From positions 4,131,168-4,195,167 of the forward strand of contig NZ_JAPNKE010000002.1 in assembly GCF_026626665.1 (NCBI RefSeq): a stretch of DNA of 64,000 nt, in the 5' to 3' direction. Of this stretch, positions 42,039 through 53,487 are shown one piece after another; position 1 is the stretch's first letter; every line of letters starts with the position of its first letter. The DNA is from Nannocystis pusilla (GTDB taxonomy: Bacteria; Myxococcota_A; Polyangia; Nannocystales; Nannocystaceae). A model generated the notes under the pieces. The model did not search any database, was not told the origin of the DNA, and saw only the letters and a program-made list of their open reading frames with translations. The position numbers and the translations under genes are program-made.

Positions 42039-42959
42039 TCAGTGCAGGTGGTCCTCGGGCTCGACCACGTGGTCGGCCAGGCGCTCGACCTGGTCGGACC
42101 CGAGCAGCCCCTGCAGCGCCGACTCGAGCTCCGCGCGGCCCGGCTCACCTGGCCCGAGAGCCAGGTGCGAGGCCGCCACCGCGAAGTGAGCGCGCAGTCC
42201 GCAGCGCTCGCCGAACGGCATCGCGTGGACCGCGGGCGCCCAGCCGTCGCGCCCGAGGCGCTCGTGGTCGGCGCGGATCGGTCCGCCGCAGCGCGGACAC
42301 AGGAGCTCGCCCTGGGCCTCGCCGCGCCACAGCGTGATCAGCGGATCCCGCCCGCCCGTCCGCGCGCCCGACCACCAGCGCGAGTCGAACGGCAGCACGC
42401 CCGGCAGCTCGCGCGGGAGCAGCCCCTCGGCGCGGAACCACGCGGCGCTGAGGTAGTACGCCGGGGCCTGTCGCTGCTCCTGCTCGCGCGCCTCGACGAA
42501 CAGCGACGGCTTCTCGAAGTGCGGATCGATCGTCCACGAGGCCTCGAGCCGCTCGCGCATCGGCCCGCTCAGGCGCGTAAAGCGGTGGCCGACGACCACG
42601 CGCGTCAAACGATCGGCGAACACCCACAGCACGTTGCTGAGCTTGTGCCACGGGTCGATCGTGAGGTCGCAGACCTTGAGCTTGTCGCAGGCGAGGCCGT
42701 CGCGGGCGCGCCACACCGACACCAGCTTGAGCTCGATGCGGTCCTCCCAGTCGAGGCGATCGAGGCCGTCGTGCGGCTCGAGCCCGAAGTGCCACTGCAG
42801 GGCGCTGCCGAACCGCCCGCGCGAGCCGCGAGGCGCGACCAGCTCGGCAGCTGGCCCCAAGGCCAGGCCGCGCGCGTGCTCGGCGAGCGCCTCGAGATAG
42901 GCGCAGCGCCGCAACACCGCGTCGCGTCCGTGCGGCGGGTGGCGGAGCGGCAGCCGCAT
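42039..42959 (-). CDS. MutH/Sau3AI-like nuclease with zinc-ribbon-like segment
   Basis: 306 residues. RGRFGSALQWHFGLEPHDG (residues about 48-65) followed by D70 and E76-L77-K78 in WEDRIELKLVSVW matches the MutH pattern of a GxxxExxLG helix then D...E-x-K, the catalytic core of the PD-(D/E)xK fold. Later DPWHKLSNVLWVFAD also resembles MutH/Sau3AI. A segment near residue 225 (LLCPRCGGPI, with a Cys about 30 residues on) looks like a partial zinc ribbon. MutH nicks unmethylated GATC and Sau3AI cuts it; the target here is unknown. No dam-like methylase is in the window. It ends the tight minus-strand run, 7 bp after the small lipoprotein gene. Confidence 0.6.
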   Translation of the reverse strand: MRLPLRHPPHGRDAVLRRCAYLEALAEHARGLALGPAAELVAPRGSRGRFGSALQWHFGLEPHDGLDRLDWEDRIELKLVSVWRARDGLACDKLKVCDLTIDPWHKLSNVLWVFADRLTRVVVGHRFTRLSGPMRERLEASWTIDPHFEKPSLFVEAREQEQRQAPAYYLSAAWFRAEGLLPRELPGVLPFDSRWWSGARTGGRDPLITLWRGEAQGELLCPRCGGPIRADHERLGRDGWAPAVHAMPFGERCGLRAHFAVAASHLALGPGEPGRAELESALQGLLGSDQVERLADHVVEPEDHLH

Positions 42960-42966
42960 CGCCGGA

Positions 42967-43176
42967 CTACTTCGCCTCGGGGGCCGGAGCCGGCGCGGGC
43001 GCGGCGTCGGCCGGCTTGGTCTCGGTCTTCGTCTCGGTCTTCGTCTCGACCGTCTTGCCGCCCACCGTCTTCGCCTCGGTCTTGGTCTCCTCTTCCTTCT
43101 TCTTGCCCGGCTGCTCGGCGCAGCCGACCGTGAGACCGAGGGACAGGGCGAACACGGAACCGGTGAGGAGCTTCAT
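42967..43176 (-). CDS. Small Lys/Thr/Glu-rich lipoprotein
   Basis: 69 residues: lipoprotein signal MKLLTGSVFALSLGLTVGC (lipobox TVGC), then a charged low-complexity chain with ETKTE repeats and an AlaPro tail. It has no fold of its own and is probably an envelope spacer or lipoprotein of unknown role. The stop is 7 bp before the MutH-like gene, and the start is 9 bp after the thioesterase gene. Confidence 0.65.
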   Translation of the reverse strand: MKLLTGSVFALSLGLTVGCAEQPGKKKEEETKTEAKTVGGKTVETKTETKTETKPADAAPAPAPAPEAK

Positions 43177-43185
43177 GCCGGCAAG

Positions 43186-43572
43186 CTAGCACTCCGCGTC
43201 GCGGGGCGGAAGTGTGCGCTGGATCGGCACCGGGCGGCCGCGGTCGTCGACCTGCACGTAGACCAGCTCGGCGGTGGTGACCTCGACGCTGCGCCCGCCG
43301 ATCGGCTCGTGCGCCTCGACCCGCACGCGGATCGTCAGCGAGGTCGACCCCACGTTCGTGACCTCGGCGTAGAGGCTGACGATGTCGCCGACGTGCACCG
43401 GCTCCTTGAACACGACCTCGCGGATCGCCACGGTCACGACCTTGCGCGCGCCGACGGCGTGCGCCGCGACCGCTCCGGCCTGGTCGAGCAGGCTGAGGAT
43501 GTGACCGCCGAAGATCGTGCCGTGCGCGTTGGTGTCGCGCGGCATCATCATGACCCGAATCGCGGGCTGCAT
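43186..43572 (-). CDS. Acyl-CoA thioesterase, hotdog fold (YciA-like)
   Basis: 128 residues from ATG 43572. Conserved hotdog motifs: MMMPRDTNAHGTIFGGHILSLLDQAGAVAA (the active-site Asn/Asp region of acyl-CoA hydrolases) and REVVFKEPVHVGDIVSLYAEV. It hydrolyses acyl-CoA to acid and CoA in the cytoplasm. An upstream in-frame GTG at 43608 overlaps the preceding receiver stop (GTGA), which would add 12 residues and couple translation; family alignments usually begin near the ATG, so both starts are possible. Confidence 0.88.
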   Translation of the reverse strand: MQPAIRVMMMPRDTNAHGTIFGGHILSLLDQAGAVAAHAVGARKVVTVAIREVVFKEPVHVGDIVSLYAEVTNVGSTSLTIRVRVEAHEPIGGRSVEVTTAELVYVQVDDRGRPVPIQRTLPPRDAEC

Positions 43573-43604
43573 GAGGCGGACGATGCGCCAAACGGCGCCG
43601 ATTG

Positions 43605-44070
43605 TCACGCGGGCGTGCGCCCGACGGCGCGCTGGATCGCGGCGTAGATGGTGTCGGCGTCGGCGTAGTCGGGGCAGTAGCTGAGCGCCGGATCTCGCTC
43701 GGACAGGGCGCGGAACCGACGCTCCTCCGCGCCGAAGTCGTACGACAGGATCACCGGCCCGCGGAAGCCGGCGTCCCGCAGCGCCCGCAGCACGAACAGG
43801 CCCTGGTTGTCCTGCTGGAAGGCGCGCACGGGCGACGTCGCCGTTGAAGCGGGCAGTCAGCGCCACGAGGTCGCCGAGCAGCGCCTCGATCGGCGTGCGG
43901 TCGAAGCGCATGTCGAGGTACACGAGGTCCGGCTGCAGCGACGACAGCAGCGCGCACGCCTGCTCGCCGCTCTTCGCCTGCGTGTAGCGGATCCCCCGCG
44001 ACACGAAGGTCGAGAGGTTGGTCAGGTACTCGTCCCCGTCTTCGACGACGAGGACCTTGATCTCGCTCAT
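43605..44070 (-). CDS. Atypical receiver-domain protein (apparent frameshift)
   Basis: About 155 residues. The N-terminus is receiver-like: KVLVVEDGDEYLTNL (acidic pair) and LVYLDMRFDRTP (phosphoacceptor Asp). Then comes an extra loop of about 25-30 residues before GLFVLRALRDAGFRGPVILSY, and the C-terminus lacks the usual Lys-Pro. A one-base frame change is required near 43835 (FNGDVAR to RAFQQDNQGLFVLRALRD). The same odd insertion after the Asp occurs in the activator encoded at 47166-48872, so the two may bind a common partner. It overlaps the kinase gene (ATGA at 44067-44070). Confidence 0.7.
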
Positions 44071-47034
44071 GGCCCCTCCTCCACGGTGAAGAAGCGCAGC
44101 ACCACCGCCTTCTGCCAGCCGCGCTCGGGCTCGACGGCGATCGAGCCGTCGTAGCGCGACAGGAGGTCGGCGGTGATACCCATGCCGCGCTCGACGTAAC
44201 GACCGCGCAGCATCTCGTTGCTCAGCTGCTCGCTCGAGCGGTCCTTGATCCGGATCGCCAGCGTCGACAGGCCGGTGATCTCGTCCATCTCGGTGACGAG
44301 GTCGATGCCCAGGGCGATCGGCTTCGGACTGTAGAGCACGCTCGACTGCAACGAGTTGCGCAGCACGTTGGTGACGATGTCCTCGAGGTCGGTGTGGAAC
44401 ACGCGGATCTTGGCGCCCTCGCCGGCGATCTGCGGCTCGGCGATCTGCACCTTGGCGAACTGCGGCTCGGCGACCACCTGCGCGAAGATCTCGCGGATCG
44501 TGGCCGGATCGACGGCGACGATGCAGAGCGAGCGGATCACGCCCGACAGCTCCTCGAACGCCTTGCGGCCGAGGACGTGGCCGCTGCGGCTGAGCCGGCG
44601 CGCCCACTCGAGCTTGAGCCCGTGCCGCTCGCGGTTCGGCGCCCGCTGCAGGCCCTCGAGCCCGCGCAGGTCCTCGAAGGCGGCGATCATGGCGCTGAAG
44701 ATCGGGTCCTTGCGATAGAGGTTGAGGTTGATGTTGTGGCTGCGGCCGACCTTCTGCAGCTCGTCGACGTAGCCGAGGAAGCGGCCGTGGATCCCGCGCT
44801 CGCGCAGCGAGCCGCGCCCGGGCGCCGGGCTCGACTCGTTGCGGTCGCGCGAGGCGCCGAACAGGCGGGCGGCCACGACTGCGGTGCGCGCCTCGGCGTC
44901 GGGCTCGTCCATCTCGAGCGCGCGGCCGACGTCGGACAAGAAGGCGGTGTTGTGCTTGAGGATCTCGTGGCGGATGAGGCTCAAGATCCGCGCGACCTCG
45001 GGGAAGCTCTTCGGCGCCCGCTCGAGCATCTGCGCCAGCGAGGCCCCGCGCAGGCGGCGGTAGACCTGCCACGCCGGGATCGCCACCAGCAAGAACGCGA
45101 GCGCCCCGGCGCCGAGGTAGATCCGCAGGAAAATGGCGTCCATGCGGTCGCGCAGGCGGTGCGCGGCGTCCCAGTGCAGGTTGTACTCGTCGGCCTCGCG
45201 CAAGAACTGGTCGAGCTGCTCCGAGGCCTCGATCAGGTGGTAGTCGTCCCACAGCCGCTTGGCCAGGCGGAAGCGCGCGGTCGCGGAGCCGAGCTCGGCG
45301 GCGCGGCGCAGGTGCACCGTCGACTGCGCCGGCAGGTCGCGCTCGAGCAAGATGCCGAGGCGCTCGTGGACCTCCATCTGCTCCTCGGCGAGCGCCAGGC
45401 TCTGCTCCCAGAACTGCCGCGCGTCGCCGGTGCGGCCCTGGGCGTACACGACCTTGGCGAGCTCGTTGTAGACGACCGGCTCGCTGCGGAACCGCTCGCG
45501 CGCGCTGCAGGATCTTCTCGGCCTGGTTGAGGTCGCCTTCTTCGGAGACGCGCAGGTAGGCCTCGTTGATCATGCGCTGCAGCGACGGATCGAGGCGCTG
45601 CAGGTTGTCGGGCGGCTCGTTGAGGTAGAGCGGCTCCTCGGGGCTGACCTCCTGCGTGAGGTCCTTGAGCGCGCGCTCGGCCTGCGGGCGATCGGGGTCG
45701 TCGTCGGGCGCGGTGCGGAGGAACCGCTCGTAGTGTCGGCGCGCGGCCTCGCGGTTCTCGCGGGCGTTGAGCTCGCCGAGCAGGATGTGGAGGTGATGCA
45801 GGTCGGGCCGCAGCAGCAGCGCCTTCTCGAGGTGCTCGATGGCCCGCACGTCCTCGGCGCCGGCGAACTGCTTCTTGTAGACGAGGCCGAGCGCCATGTG
45901 AGCCTCGTAGTCGAAGCGATCCATGCGCACGGCGAGCTTGAGCTGGTCGACGGCCTTGGGGATCCGGCCCTTGCGGGCGTAGATGACGCCGAGGGTGTAG
46001 TGGGCCTTGGGGTACCACGGCGAGTTCTCGATCGCGGCCAGGAGCTCGCGCTCGGCGGCGTCGAGGTCGCCGGCCCGCATCGTGGCGAGCGCCCGCCGGT
46101 AGCTCTGCTCGGCGAACTCGCTCGGCCGCCCGCCCTGCTCCTTCTCCAGCTTGTTGAGCTCGACCTGCAGGCGCAGCTCGTCGAGCTGCTCCTTGGCCTG
46201 CTTGGCCAGCGGCGTGCCGGGATAGGCGGCGCTGAGCTCCTCGTTGATGGCGATCGCGCCCTCGAGGTCGTTCTGCTCGAGCAGCAGGTCGGCCTGCAGC
46301 CGCAGCGCCTCGGCGCCCGGCTTGCGCCCGCCGGCGGTGCAGTCGCGGCGGTAGAGGTCGAGCTGCTTGAGCGCCGCCTCGCGCTGGCTGTCGCGCTCTC
46401 GCGTCGACACGGCCTTCTCGGCCTGCTTGCTGAGCAAGGAGGCGACGGTGTAGCGGATCTCCGGCGGCCGGCCCTCGGTGCGCGGGTCCTGCTCGGCGAT
46501 CTCGAGCGCGAGGTTCAGCCGCTCGTCGTCGTAGCGCTCGTCGCAGCGGCCCATCCACTCGACCAGGGTGCGCCGCTCGGCCAACCACAGCCCGCGCGGA
46601 TCGTAGGTGCGCAGCAGCTTGAGGTCGTCGATGGCGCGCCGCGGGCAGGTGTTCTCGCGCGTGCGACGGGCCCGCAGATAGGCCCGACCGCGCAGCGCCC
46701 CGGGGTCGCCGGGCTGCAGCTTGAGGGCGTTGTTGTACTCGCGCAGGGCGTCGTCCGGCCGGCCCTCGCGCTCGAACCGCGCGGCCCGGCTCATGCTGAC
46801 GTCGAACTGCTCCATCCGCTGCTCGGGCGTGAGCCCGCCCGGCTCCTCGAACGCGCTGTCCTCCTCGGGCGGCAGCGGCAGCTCGGCCAGCGGGTCGTAG
46901 ACCGGCTTGATGGTGGGCTCGTCGGCCTTGCCGGGCTTCTTGCTCGCCTTGCTGACCGTCGGGACCGGCGCCGCCGCGGCCACGGATGGGCTGGCCCACA
47001 GGACATGTGCGAACAGGCATGCCCCAAGGCGCAT
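44067..47034 (-). CDS. TPR-repeat membrane protein with divergent histidine-kinase domain (apparent frameshift)
   Basis: About 989 residues. ATG 47034 is used; GTG 47061 is an alternative that adds VRKGHVRSA. A signal peptide (ACLFAHVLWASPSVAAAA) leads to a periplasmic TPR array (residues about 80-560; for example DALREYNNALKLQPGDPGAL, AHYTLGVIYARKGRIPKAVDQL, AIEHLEKALLLRPDLH), a membrane segment (IYLGAGALAFLLVAIPAWQVY), an H-box-like RHEILKHN and an ATPase-like region (TNVLRNSLQSSVLYSP, RGMGITADLLSRYDGSIAVE). The G1 box is degenerate (KDRSSEQL), so kinase activity is uncertain. The frame changes near 45500 in a GCGCGCGC run. Part of the signal peptide is written by palindromic repeats. Confidence 0.78.
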
Positions 47035-47057
47035 TGCCGATCGGACATGTCCCTTGC
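46995..47057. repeat. Palindromic repeats forming a signal peptide
   Basis: On the minus strand: AAGGGACATGTCCGATCGG then GGGGCATGCCTGTTCGCACATGTCC. They encode RKGHVRSAMRLGACLFAHVL, that is the positively charged and hydrophobic parts of the TPR-kinase signal peptide, including its ATG. Confidence 0.7.
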
Positions 47058-47165
47058 GCACGGTCGCTAGCCCCCCGCCCGAGTGGTGAGACCCGGGCCC
47101 GGCGACCCGCGCCGCCCGGCCCGAGGCGACAGAGTAGCAGGCGGCGAGCGACGCATGGCCTTCGC

Positions 47166-48872
<1,707 letters not shown>

Positions 48873-48875
48873 GAA

Positions 48876-49298
48876 TCACCCGCGGGCGGACTGGAGGCGC
48901 CGATGCAGCTTCTGCAGCTCGCTGCGGATCGTCTGCTGGGCGGCGCGGATCTGCGGGCGCGCGGCGGCGATGGCGTCGCGGTCGCCGCGCGCGAGGGCCG
49001 GGCCGTGGGTGCGCAAAACGTCGACGGCGGCCTCGACCTCGACGAGCTCGGGCGCCGGCAACGGACGCGGCCAGTCGGCGGCGAAGCGCGTCCACAGCTC
49101 CCACGCAGCCTCGACGGTGCCGTCGCCGCCGCTGCGCGTGCGGAGCAGGTCGCGCCGCAGGGCCTCGACGAGCTCGTCGCGCAGCGGACCGTGCCAGTGG
49201 TCGTCGCCCAGGTTGGCCGACATCCAGGCGACGTACTTGCCGAGGTCGTGCTTGAGCGCGGCGACCTGCTCGGGGAAGTCGGCGACCGCGAATGCCAT
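48876..49298 (-). CDS. Small hypothetical helical protein
   Basis: 140 residues, all-helical, with LKHDLGKYVAWMSANLGDDH near the N-terminus and ARPQIRAAQQTIRSELQKLHRRL at the C-terminus. The HDLGKY sequence resembles part of an HD-type or phosphotransfer helix bundle, but no full motif is present. The location between a wHTH gene and a sigma-54 activator gene, with 3- and 20-bp gaps, points to a role in the same signalling pathway; a histidine-containing phosphotransfer-like function is possible but unproven. Confidence 0.55.
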   Translation of the reverse strand: MAFAVADFPEQVAALKHDLGKYVAWMSANLGDDHWHGPLRDELVEALRRDLLRTRSGGDGTVEAAWELWTRFAADWPRPLPAPELVEVEAAVDVLRTHGPALARGDRDAIAAARPQIRAAQQTIRSELQKLHRRLQSARG

Positions 49299-49318
49299 GA
49301 GGTGCGAGCGCCGGCGGC

Positions 49319-49792
49319 TCAGGCCCCGGCCGGCTTGTGATAGCGGGTCGCGCGGGCCCGCCCCGAGCTGTCGATCTTGCCCATCTTCTTCATCCACGCG
49401 AGGTAGCCGCGCAGCTCGGCGATGTCGCAGTCGATGCGCTTGGCGAGCTGGCCGATGGTGAGCGGCTCGTCCTCGATGGCGGTGAGGATCTGCTTGTAGA
49501 CCTGGACCTCGCGCGCCTCGCCGGCGCCGTTGGCCGCGCCCTCGCCCTCGCTCGTCGTCGTCGCCGCTGCCGCCGCCGGGCGGGCGGCCCGTGCGGGCAC
49601 CAGCGCGGCGAGGGCCTCGCGCAGCTCGCTGATGCTGAGCTGGCGGATCGAGGCGCCGGCCTCGCTGCTGAGCAGCTCACTGAGCTTGGTGGTGGCCGGC
49701 ATCCGCGCCACCGTGTTGATCGCGGCCTTGCGCAGCAGCGTGGCCCGATTCTGTCGGAGCGCAGATTCGAAGAGCTGGGCGATCTCTGTCAT
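49319..49792 (-). CDS. Winged-helix-like regulatory protein
   Basis: 157 residues. An N-terminal helical part (MTEIAQLFESALRQNRATLL) and an Ala-rich linker precede a C-terminal winged-helix (KQILTAIEDEPLTIGQLAKRIDCDIAELRGYLAWMKKMGKI then basic RARATRYHK). It may bind DNA or act as a scaffold. First gene of the minus-strand signalling run; the next gene starts 20 bp downstream. Start ATG (complement of 49790-49792). Confidence 0.65.
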   Translation of the reverse strand: MTEIAQLFESALRQNRATLLRKAAINTVARMPATTKLSELLSSEAGASIRQLSISELREALAALVPARAARPAAAAATTTSEGEGAANGAGEAREVQVYKQILTAIEDEPLTIGQLAKRIDCDIAELRGYLAWMKKMGKIDSSGRARATRYHKPAGA

Positions 49793-49906
49793 GGAAGTCC
49801 ACCACGCCGCATGTGGCCCTGACGGAGATACACGCGACGGGGGAGACGTAGCGGCAATCAGGCGCAAAAGCAAGGGGCCCGCGCACCCCCGCGCCTCGCC
49901 GGGGCT

Positions 49907-50634
49907 TCAGCCCTCGCAGGTGAGGAACCCGAGATCCAGCAGATCTTGGGAGCCGCAGGCGGCACAACACGCGTCGCACTGACCGGAGCCGTCGAGGTTG
50001 AAGCCCCAGGTGACGTCCCGGAAGCGCCGGCGAAGCAGATTTGTTCGCCCTCGAAGCACTGAATCGTCTGGTAGACGTCGACGCCGCGGCCCGCGGTGCG
50101 GAAGGACGAATCGACGCTGGGCCAGGCCCAGTCGCGGTCCTGCGCGAACAGCTTCCACTCGATGTCGAGGCCGTCGTCGCAGTCGTCCGTCAGCAACCAC
50201 TCCTGGAAGACCGGCGCGGAGCAGACCGCGGTGGCCTCGTCGGCGCCGTTGGGACAGTCGGCGGTCTTGTCGCAGAGCCGCTCGGTCGGCATGCACCCGG
50301 CGTTCTCACCGCAGACGTAGACGTGGTCGAGCTCGCAGTAACACTCGCCCTCGGAGCAGTAGGCGTTCTGCCCGCAGTCCTTGGCGCACTTGTCGTCGAC
50401 GGCGGGCGTCGCGTCCTGACAGCCGGTGTACGGGTTGCCCTCGTAGCCCGCGTCGCAGAAGCACTGGCCGTCGCCGCAGCTGGCATGGTTGCCGCACGCG
50501 ACCTCCTGGCAGGTCTTGTAGTCGTCGGGCTCGCCGTAGAGCACGCAGCCACCGGCGACGGCGGCCGTGAACAGCCCGGCGAACAGTGGGAGCGAACGGA
50601 GGGCGGTACGAAGGGTCGAGAGCGTGCGCTGCAT
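49907..50634 (-). CDS. Cys-rich lipoprotein with EGF-like modules (apparent frameshift)
   Basis: About 242 residues from ATG 50634. Signal peptide ends in lipobox VAGGC. Cys-rich modules follow: CQEVACGNHASCGDGQCFC, CAKDCGQNAYCSEGECYC and CMPTERLCDKTADCPNG, with EGF/LDL-receptor-like spacing. The C-terminal part is an unassigned domain. The frame changes near 50020; adding one G to CCGGGAC joins ICFAGAS to DVTWGFNLDGSGQCDACC and ends at TGA 49907. It is probably a cell-surface protein of predator type. Confidence 0.7.
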
Positions 50635-50827
50635 GGCAAAAACCCGAGGCGGCGCGACCGGTCGCGAGCCGCGCCCACCGCAAGGTTGCGCGAGCGGCCC
50701 GGCCCACGCAATGGGGACCGCACGGACGCGGGCAGGTCGGGCCAAAGCCGGCGCGGGCGGCGATGGGCCGGCCTGCGCGTCCGCCGGGGCTTGACGGCCG
50801 CGCGCGCCTGAGGTCAGCCTCGCCGGC

Positions 50828-52162
50828 GTGGCGAGGCTCATCGACCGCGATCGCGCGCACGTCTGGCACCCGGCGACGCACTTCGCCGATCTCGACCGCC
50901 TGCCGCCGATCGCCGTCGAACGCGCCCGCGGATGCTGGCTCTACGAGGCCGGCGGACGGGCGATCCTCGACGCGATCGCGTCGTGGTGGACGTGCGTCCA
51001 CGGCCACGGCCACCCGGCCATCGTCGCGGCGGTCCGCGAGCAGGTCGAGCGCCTCGACCACGTGATGTTCGCAGGTTTCACCCACGAGCCCGCGGTCGCG
51101 CTCGCCGAGGCGCTGCTGGCCGCGGCGCCGCCCGCTTACGAGCGGGTGTTCTACGCCGACTGCGGCTCGGCGGCCGTCGAGGTCGCGCTCAAGCTCAGCT
51201 ACCAGGCCCGCCAGCAGCGCGGCGAACCCGGCCGCCGCCGCTTCGCCACGCTGCGCAACGGCTACCACGGCGAGACCCTGGGCGCGCTGGCCCTCTGCGG
51301 CGCCAGCGCGTACCGCGACATGTTCGCCCCCCTGCTCTTCTCGCCGCTCGAGCTGCCGGCCCCGAGCTTCCGCGAGCACGAGCACGCCGACCTCGCGTCC
51401 GACCTCGGCCGCGACGCGCCCGAGACGCAGGCCGCGATCGCTGCGCTCGAGGAGCACGCGCACGAGCTGACGGCGGTGGTGATCGAGCCGCTGGTGCAGT
51501 GCGCGGGGCGGATGACGATGACCGGCGCCGGCTTCTACCGCGAGCTGGCGAGCGCGGCCAGACGCCTCGGGATCCACGTCATCGCCGACGAGATCGCGGT
51601 CGGCTTCGGCCGCACCGGGCACATGTTCGCAAGTACATGGCCGGAAGTGCAGCCCGACCTGCTGTGCCTCAGCAAGGGGCTGGCGGGCATCCTCCCGCTG
51701 GCGGCGGTGCTGGTGCGCGAGGGCTTCGACGTCGACTTCCGCGGCTCGCCCGCCCGCAGCTTCCTCCACAGCCACACGTTCACGGCCAACCCGATCGCCT
51801 GCGCGGCCGCGATCGCGGGGCTGGAGCTGTTCCGCTCGACCGACCTGCTGGCCCGCTTGCCGGCCCGCGTGGAGGCGATGGCGGCGCGGAGGCGGGCGGT
51901 CGCGGCGGCCTGCCCCGCGGTGGTGGCCCACCGCCAGGCGGGGATGATCGCGGCGCTCGAGGTCGTCCCCGCGGCCGGCAGCCCCGGGGCGCGCGACGGC
52001 CGGCTCGGGCTGCTGCTGCGCGAGGCCGCGCTGGCCCACGACGTGCTGCTGCGGCCGCTGCACGACACGATCTACTGGTTCCCGCCGCTGGTGATCGACG
52101 ACGCGGAGCTCGACCGCCTGGCCGAGGCGACGATCGCGGCCATCCGCGCCGTGCTCGAGTGA
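50828..52162 (+). CDS. bioA: Adenosylmethionine-8-amino-7-oxononanoate aminotransferase
   Basis: 444 residues from GTG 50828. Class III PLP aminotransferase with BioA-specific features: HVWHPATHF near the N-terminus, WWTCVHGHGHPAI, GYHGETLGALALCG, DEIAVGFGRTGHMF and the PLP lysine in LLCLSKGLAGILPLA near residue 283. It makes 7,8-diaminopelargonic acid in biotin synthesis using S-adenosylmethionine. No other bio genes are nearby. GCACATGTTCGCAAGTACATG inside resembles the repeat family, but the encoded GHMFASTW fits the normal enzyme and is probably native. Confidence 0.93.
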   Translation: MARLIDRDRAHVWHPATHFADLDRLPPIAVERARGCWLYEAGGRAILDAIASWWTCVHGHGHPAIVAAVREQVERLDHVMFAGFTHEPAVALAEALLAAAPPAYERVFYADCGSAAVEVALKLSYQARQQRGEPGRRRFATLRNGYHGETLGALALCGASAYRDMFAPLLFSPLELPAPSFREHEHADLASDLGRDAPETQAAIAALEEHAHELTAVVIEPLVQCAGRMTMTGAGFYRELASAARRLGIHVIADEIAVGFGRTGHMFASTWPEVQPDLLCLSKGLAGILPLAAVLVREGFDVDFRGSPARSFLHSHTFTANPIACAAAIAGLELFRSTDLLARLPARVEAMAARRRAVAAACPAVVAHRQAGMIAALEVVPAAGSPGARDGRLGLLLREAALAHDVLLRPLHDTIYWFPPLVIDDAELDRLAEATIAAIRAVLE

Positions 52163-52203
52163 TTCGCGGGCCACGTCGCGGCGTCGCGAGTATCATGGCG
52201 GCG

Positions 52204-53474
52204 ATGCGGGCTCGCGGACTCGTCGGCGCGGCGCTGCTCGGCGCCTGCAGCCCGGTGACGCCGCCCGGGCTGGTCCTCGACGTCGGCCGCACGTGCCGGG
52301 ACATCGAGCTCGCGGTCGCCGACCCCGACGTGCTCCCGGGCTGGCGGATCCACGCGGCCGCGATCGCCCGCAGCGGCGAGGACGCGACGTGGTACCTGGC
52401 GAGCGAACACCCCGGCGAGCTGGAGCTCCGACGTGTCCCCGAGGACATCCCCGGTGTGGACCTGACGACCGTCGGCATGGCGCACGAGTTCACGCTGACG
52501 CGCGGCCCCATCGAGGGCCAGACCTGGCTGACCCTCGACCGCGGCGACGAGGCGCGGCTGTGGCGGATCGACGAGGACGTGGCCGAGTTGTCCGCCGGGC
52601 CGACGCTCGCGGACTTCCCCGACGACACGAGCACCGAGTGGTTCTACCGCCTGGTGTTCCTCGGCCAGAGCCCGCACCTGCTCGCGCTGCCGCGGCTGAC
52701 GCGGGCCGGCGAGGTGCCGGTCCACGTGGCGGCGGTGACGCCGGAGCTGGGGCTCGGCGAGCGCTGGGCGTTGACCGCGACCGTGACCTGCCCGCCGCTC
52801 AGCGAGATGAACTGCCCGCTGCTGTGGGAGGACCTGCGCGCGCTCGACGTGCTGGACGTCGCCGAGCCGGGCAGCGTCGCCGGGGCCGCGCTGCTGCTCT
52901 CGATCGCCACGCGGCCCGACGCGGTGCCCGCTCCCGAGATGCCCGCGGCGGCGTTCCAGACCCTCATCCTCAGCCTCGCGCTCCAGCGCGACCCGACCGC
53001 GGAGTCGCCGGTGCTGACGCGACGCGATCACGTGGCGTGGACGACCGCGGGACCCGTGCTGCCCTCCCCGCCCAGATCGCGGCCGACCCGCTCGGGATCT
53101 ACGTGCTCGCGGGGCTCGTCCCCGGCCCCGAGGGCTCCAGCGCCGACGCGACCCCCGCCGACTACCTGTACCACGCCGACCTGCTGAAGGCGGACGGGTC
53201 CGACGAGGGCGACGTGATCGCGCTGCTCGACAAGGACCTGCACTCGCACCTGCTGCAGCTCGGCAGCCGGGTGGCGCTCGGCCAGCTGCCGACGAAGCAC
53301 TGGTACGTGGCGCCGCTCGACGGCGTGACCGTCGACGAGGACATCGTCGGCACGCTCGAGGTCGGCTCGCAGGCGACGCTCCTGCGCGCCGGCCGCGGCC
53401 AGGTGGTCGTGCGCGCCGAGTCGGCGCCGACCCGGCGGGTCCAGATCGCCTGCGCCGACCCGGCGCAGGAGTAG
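52204..53474 (+). CDS. Lipoprotein of unknown function (apparent frameshift)
   Basis: About 423 residues. ATG 52204 gives signal peptide MRARGLVGAALLGAC (lipobox LGAC). The rest is beta-rich with short Trp/Asp motifs (TWYLASEHPGELELRRV, TWLTLDRGDEARLWRIDE), somewhat propeller-like, but not assignable. A frame change near 53055 (TTAGPVLP to AQIAADPLGIYVLAGL) is needed to reach TAG 53472. The palindrome TGTCCCCGAGGACA (about 52435-52448) encodes VPEDIPG. It lies 42 bp after bioA but is functionally unrelated. Confidence 0.65.
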
Positions 53475-53487
53475 CCGGGGCCGGACG

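Noticed and set aside
42967..43176. Treating the small Lys/Thr/Glu-rich frame as noise
   Set aside because: Reconsidered and kept as a gene because it has a good lipobox and 7-9-bp gaps to both neighbours.
44067..47034. Programmed ribosomal frameshifting as the reason for the broken frames
   Set aside because: The breaks lie at varied sequences, mostly simple G/C runs or GC dinucleotide runs, without a common slippery heptamer and stimulatory structure; indel errors explain them more simply.
51605..51650. CACATG...ACATGG in bioA as an insertion
   Set aside because: The encoded GHMFASTW sits where other BioA proteins have a similar segment of equal length.
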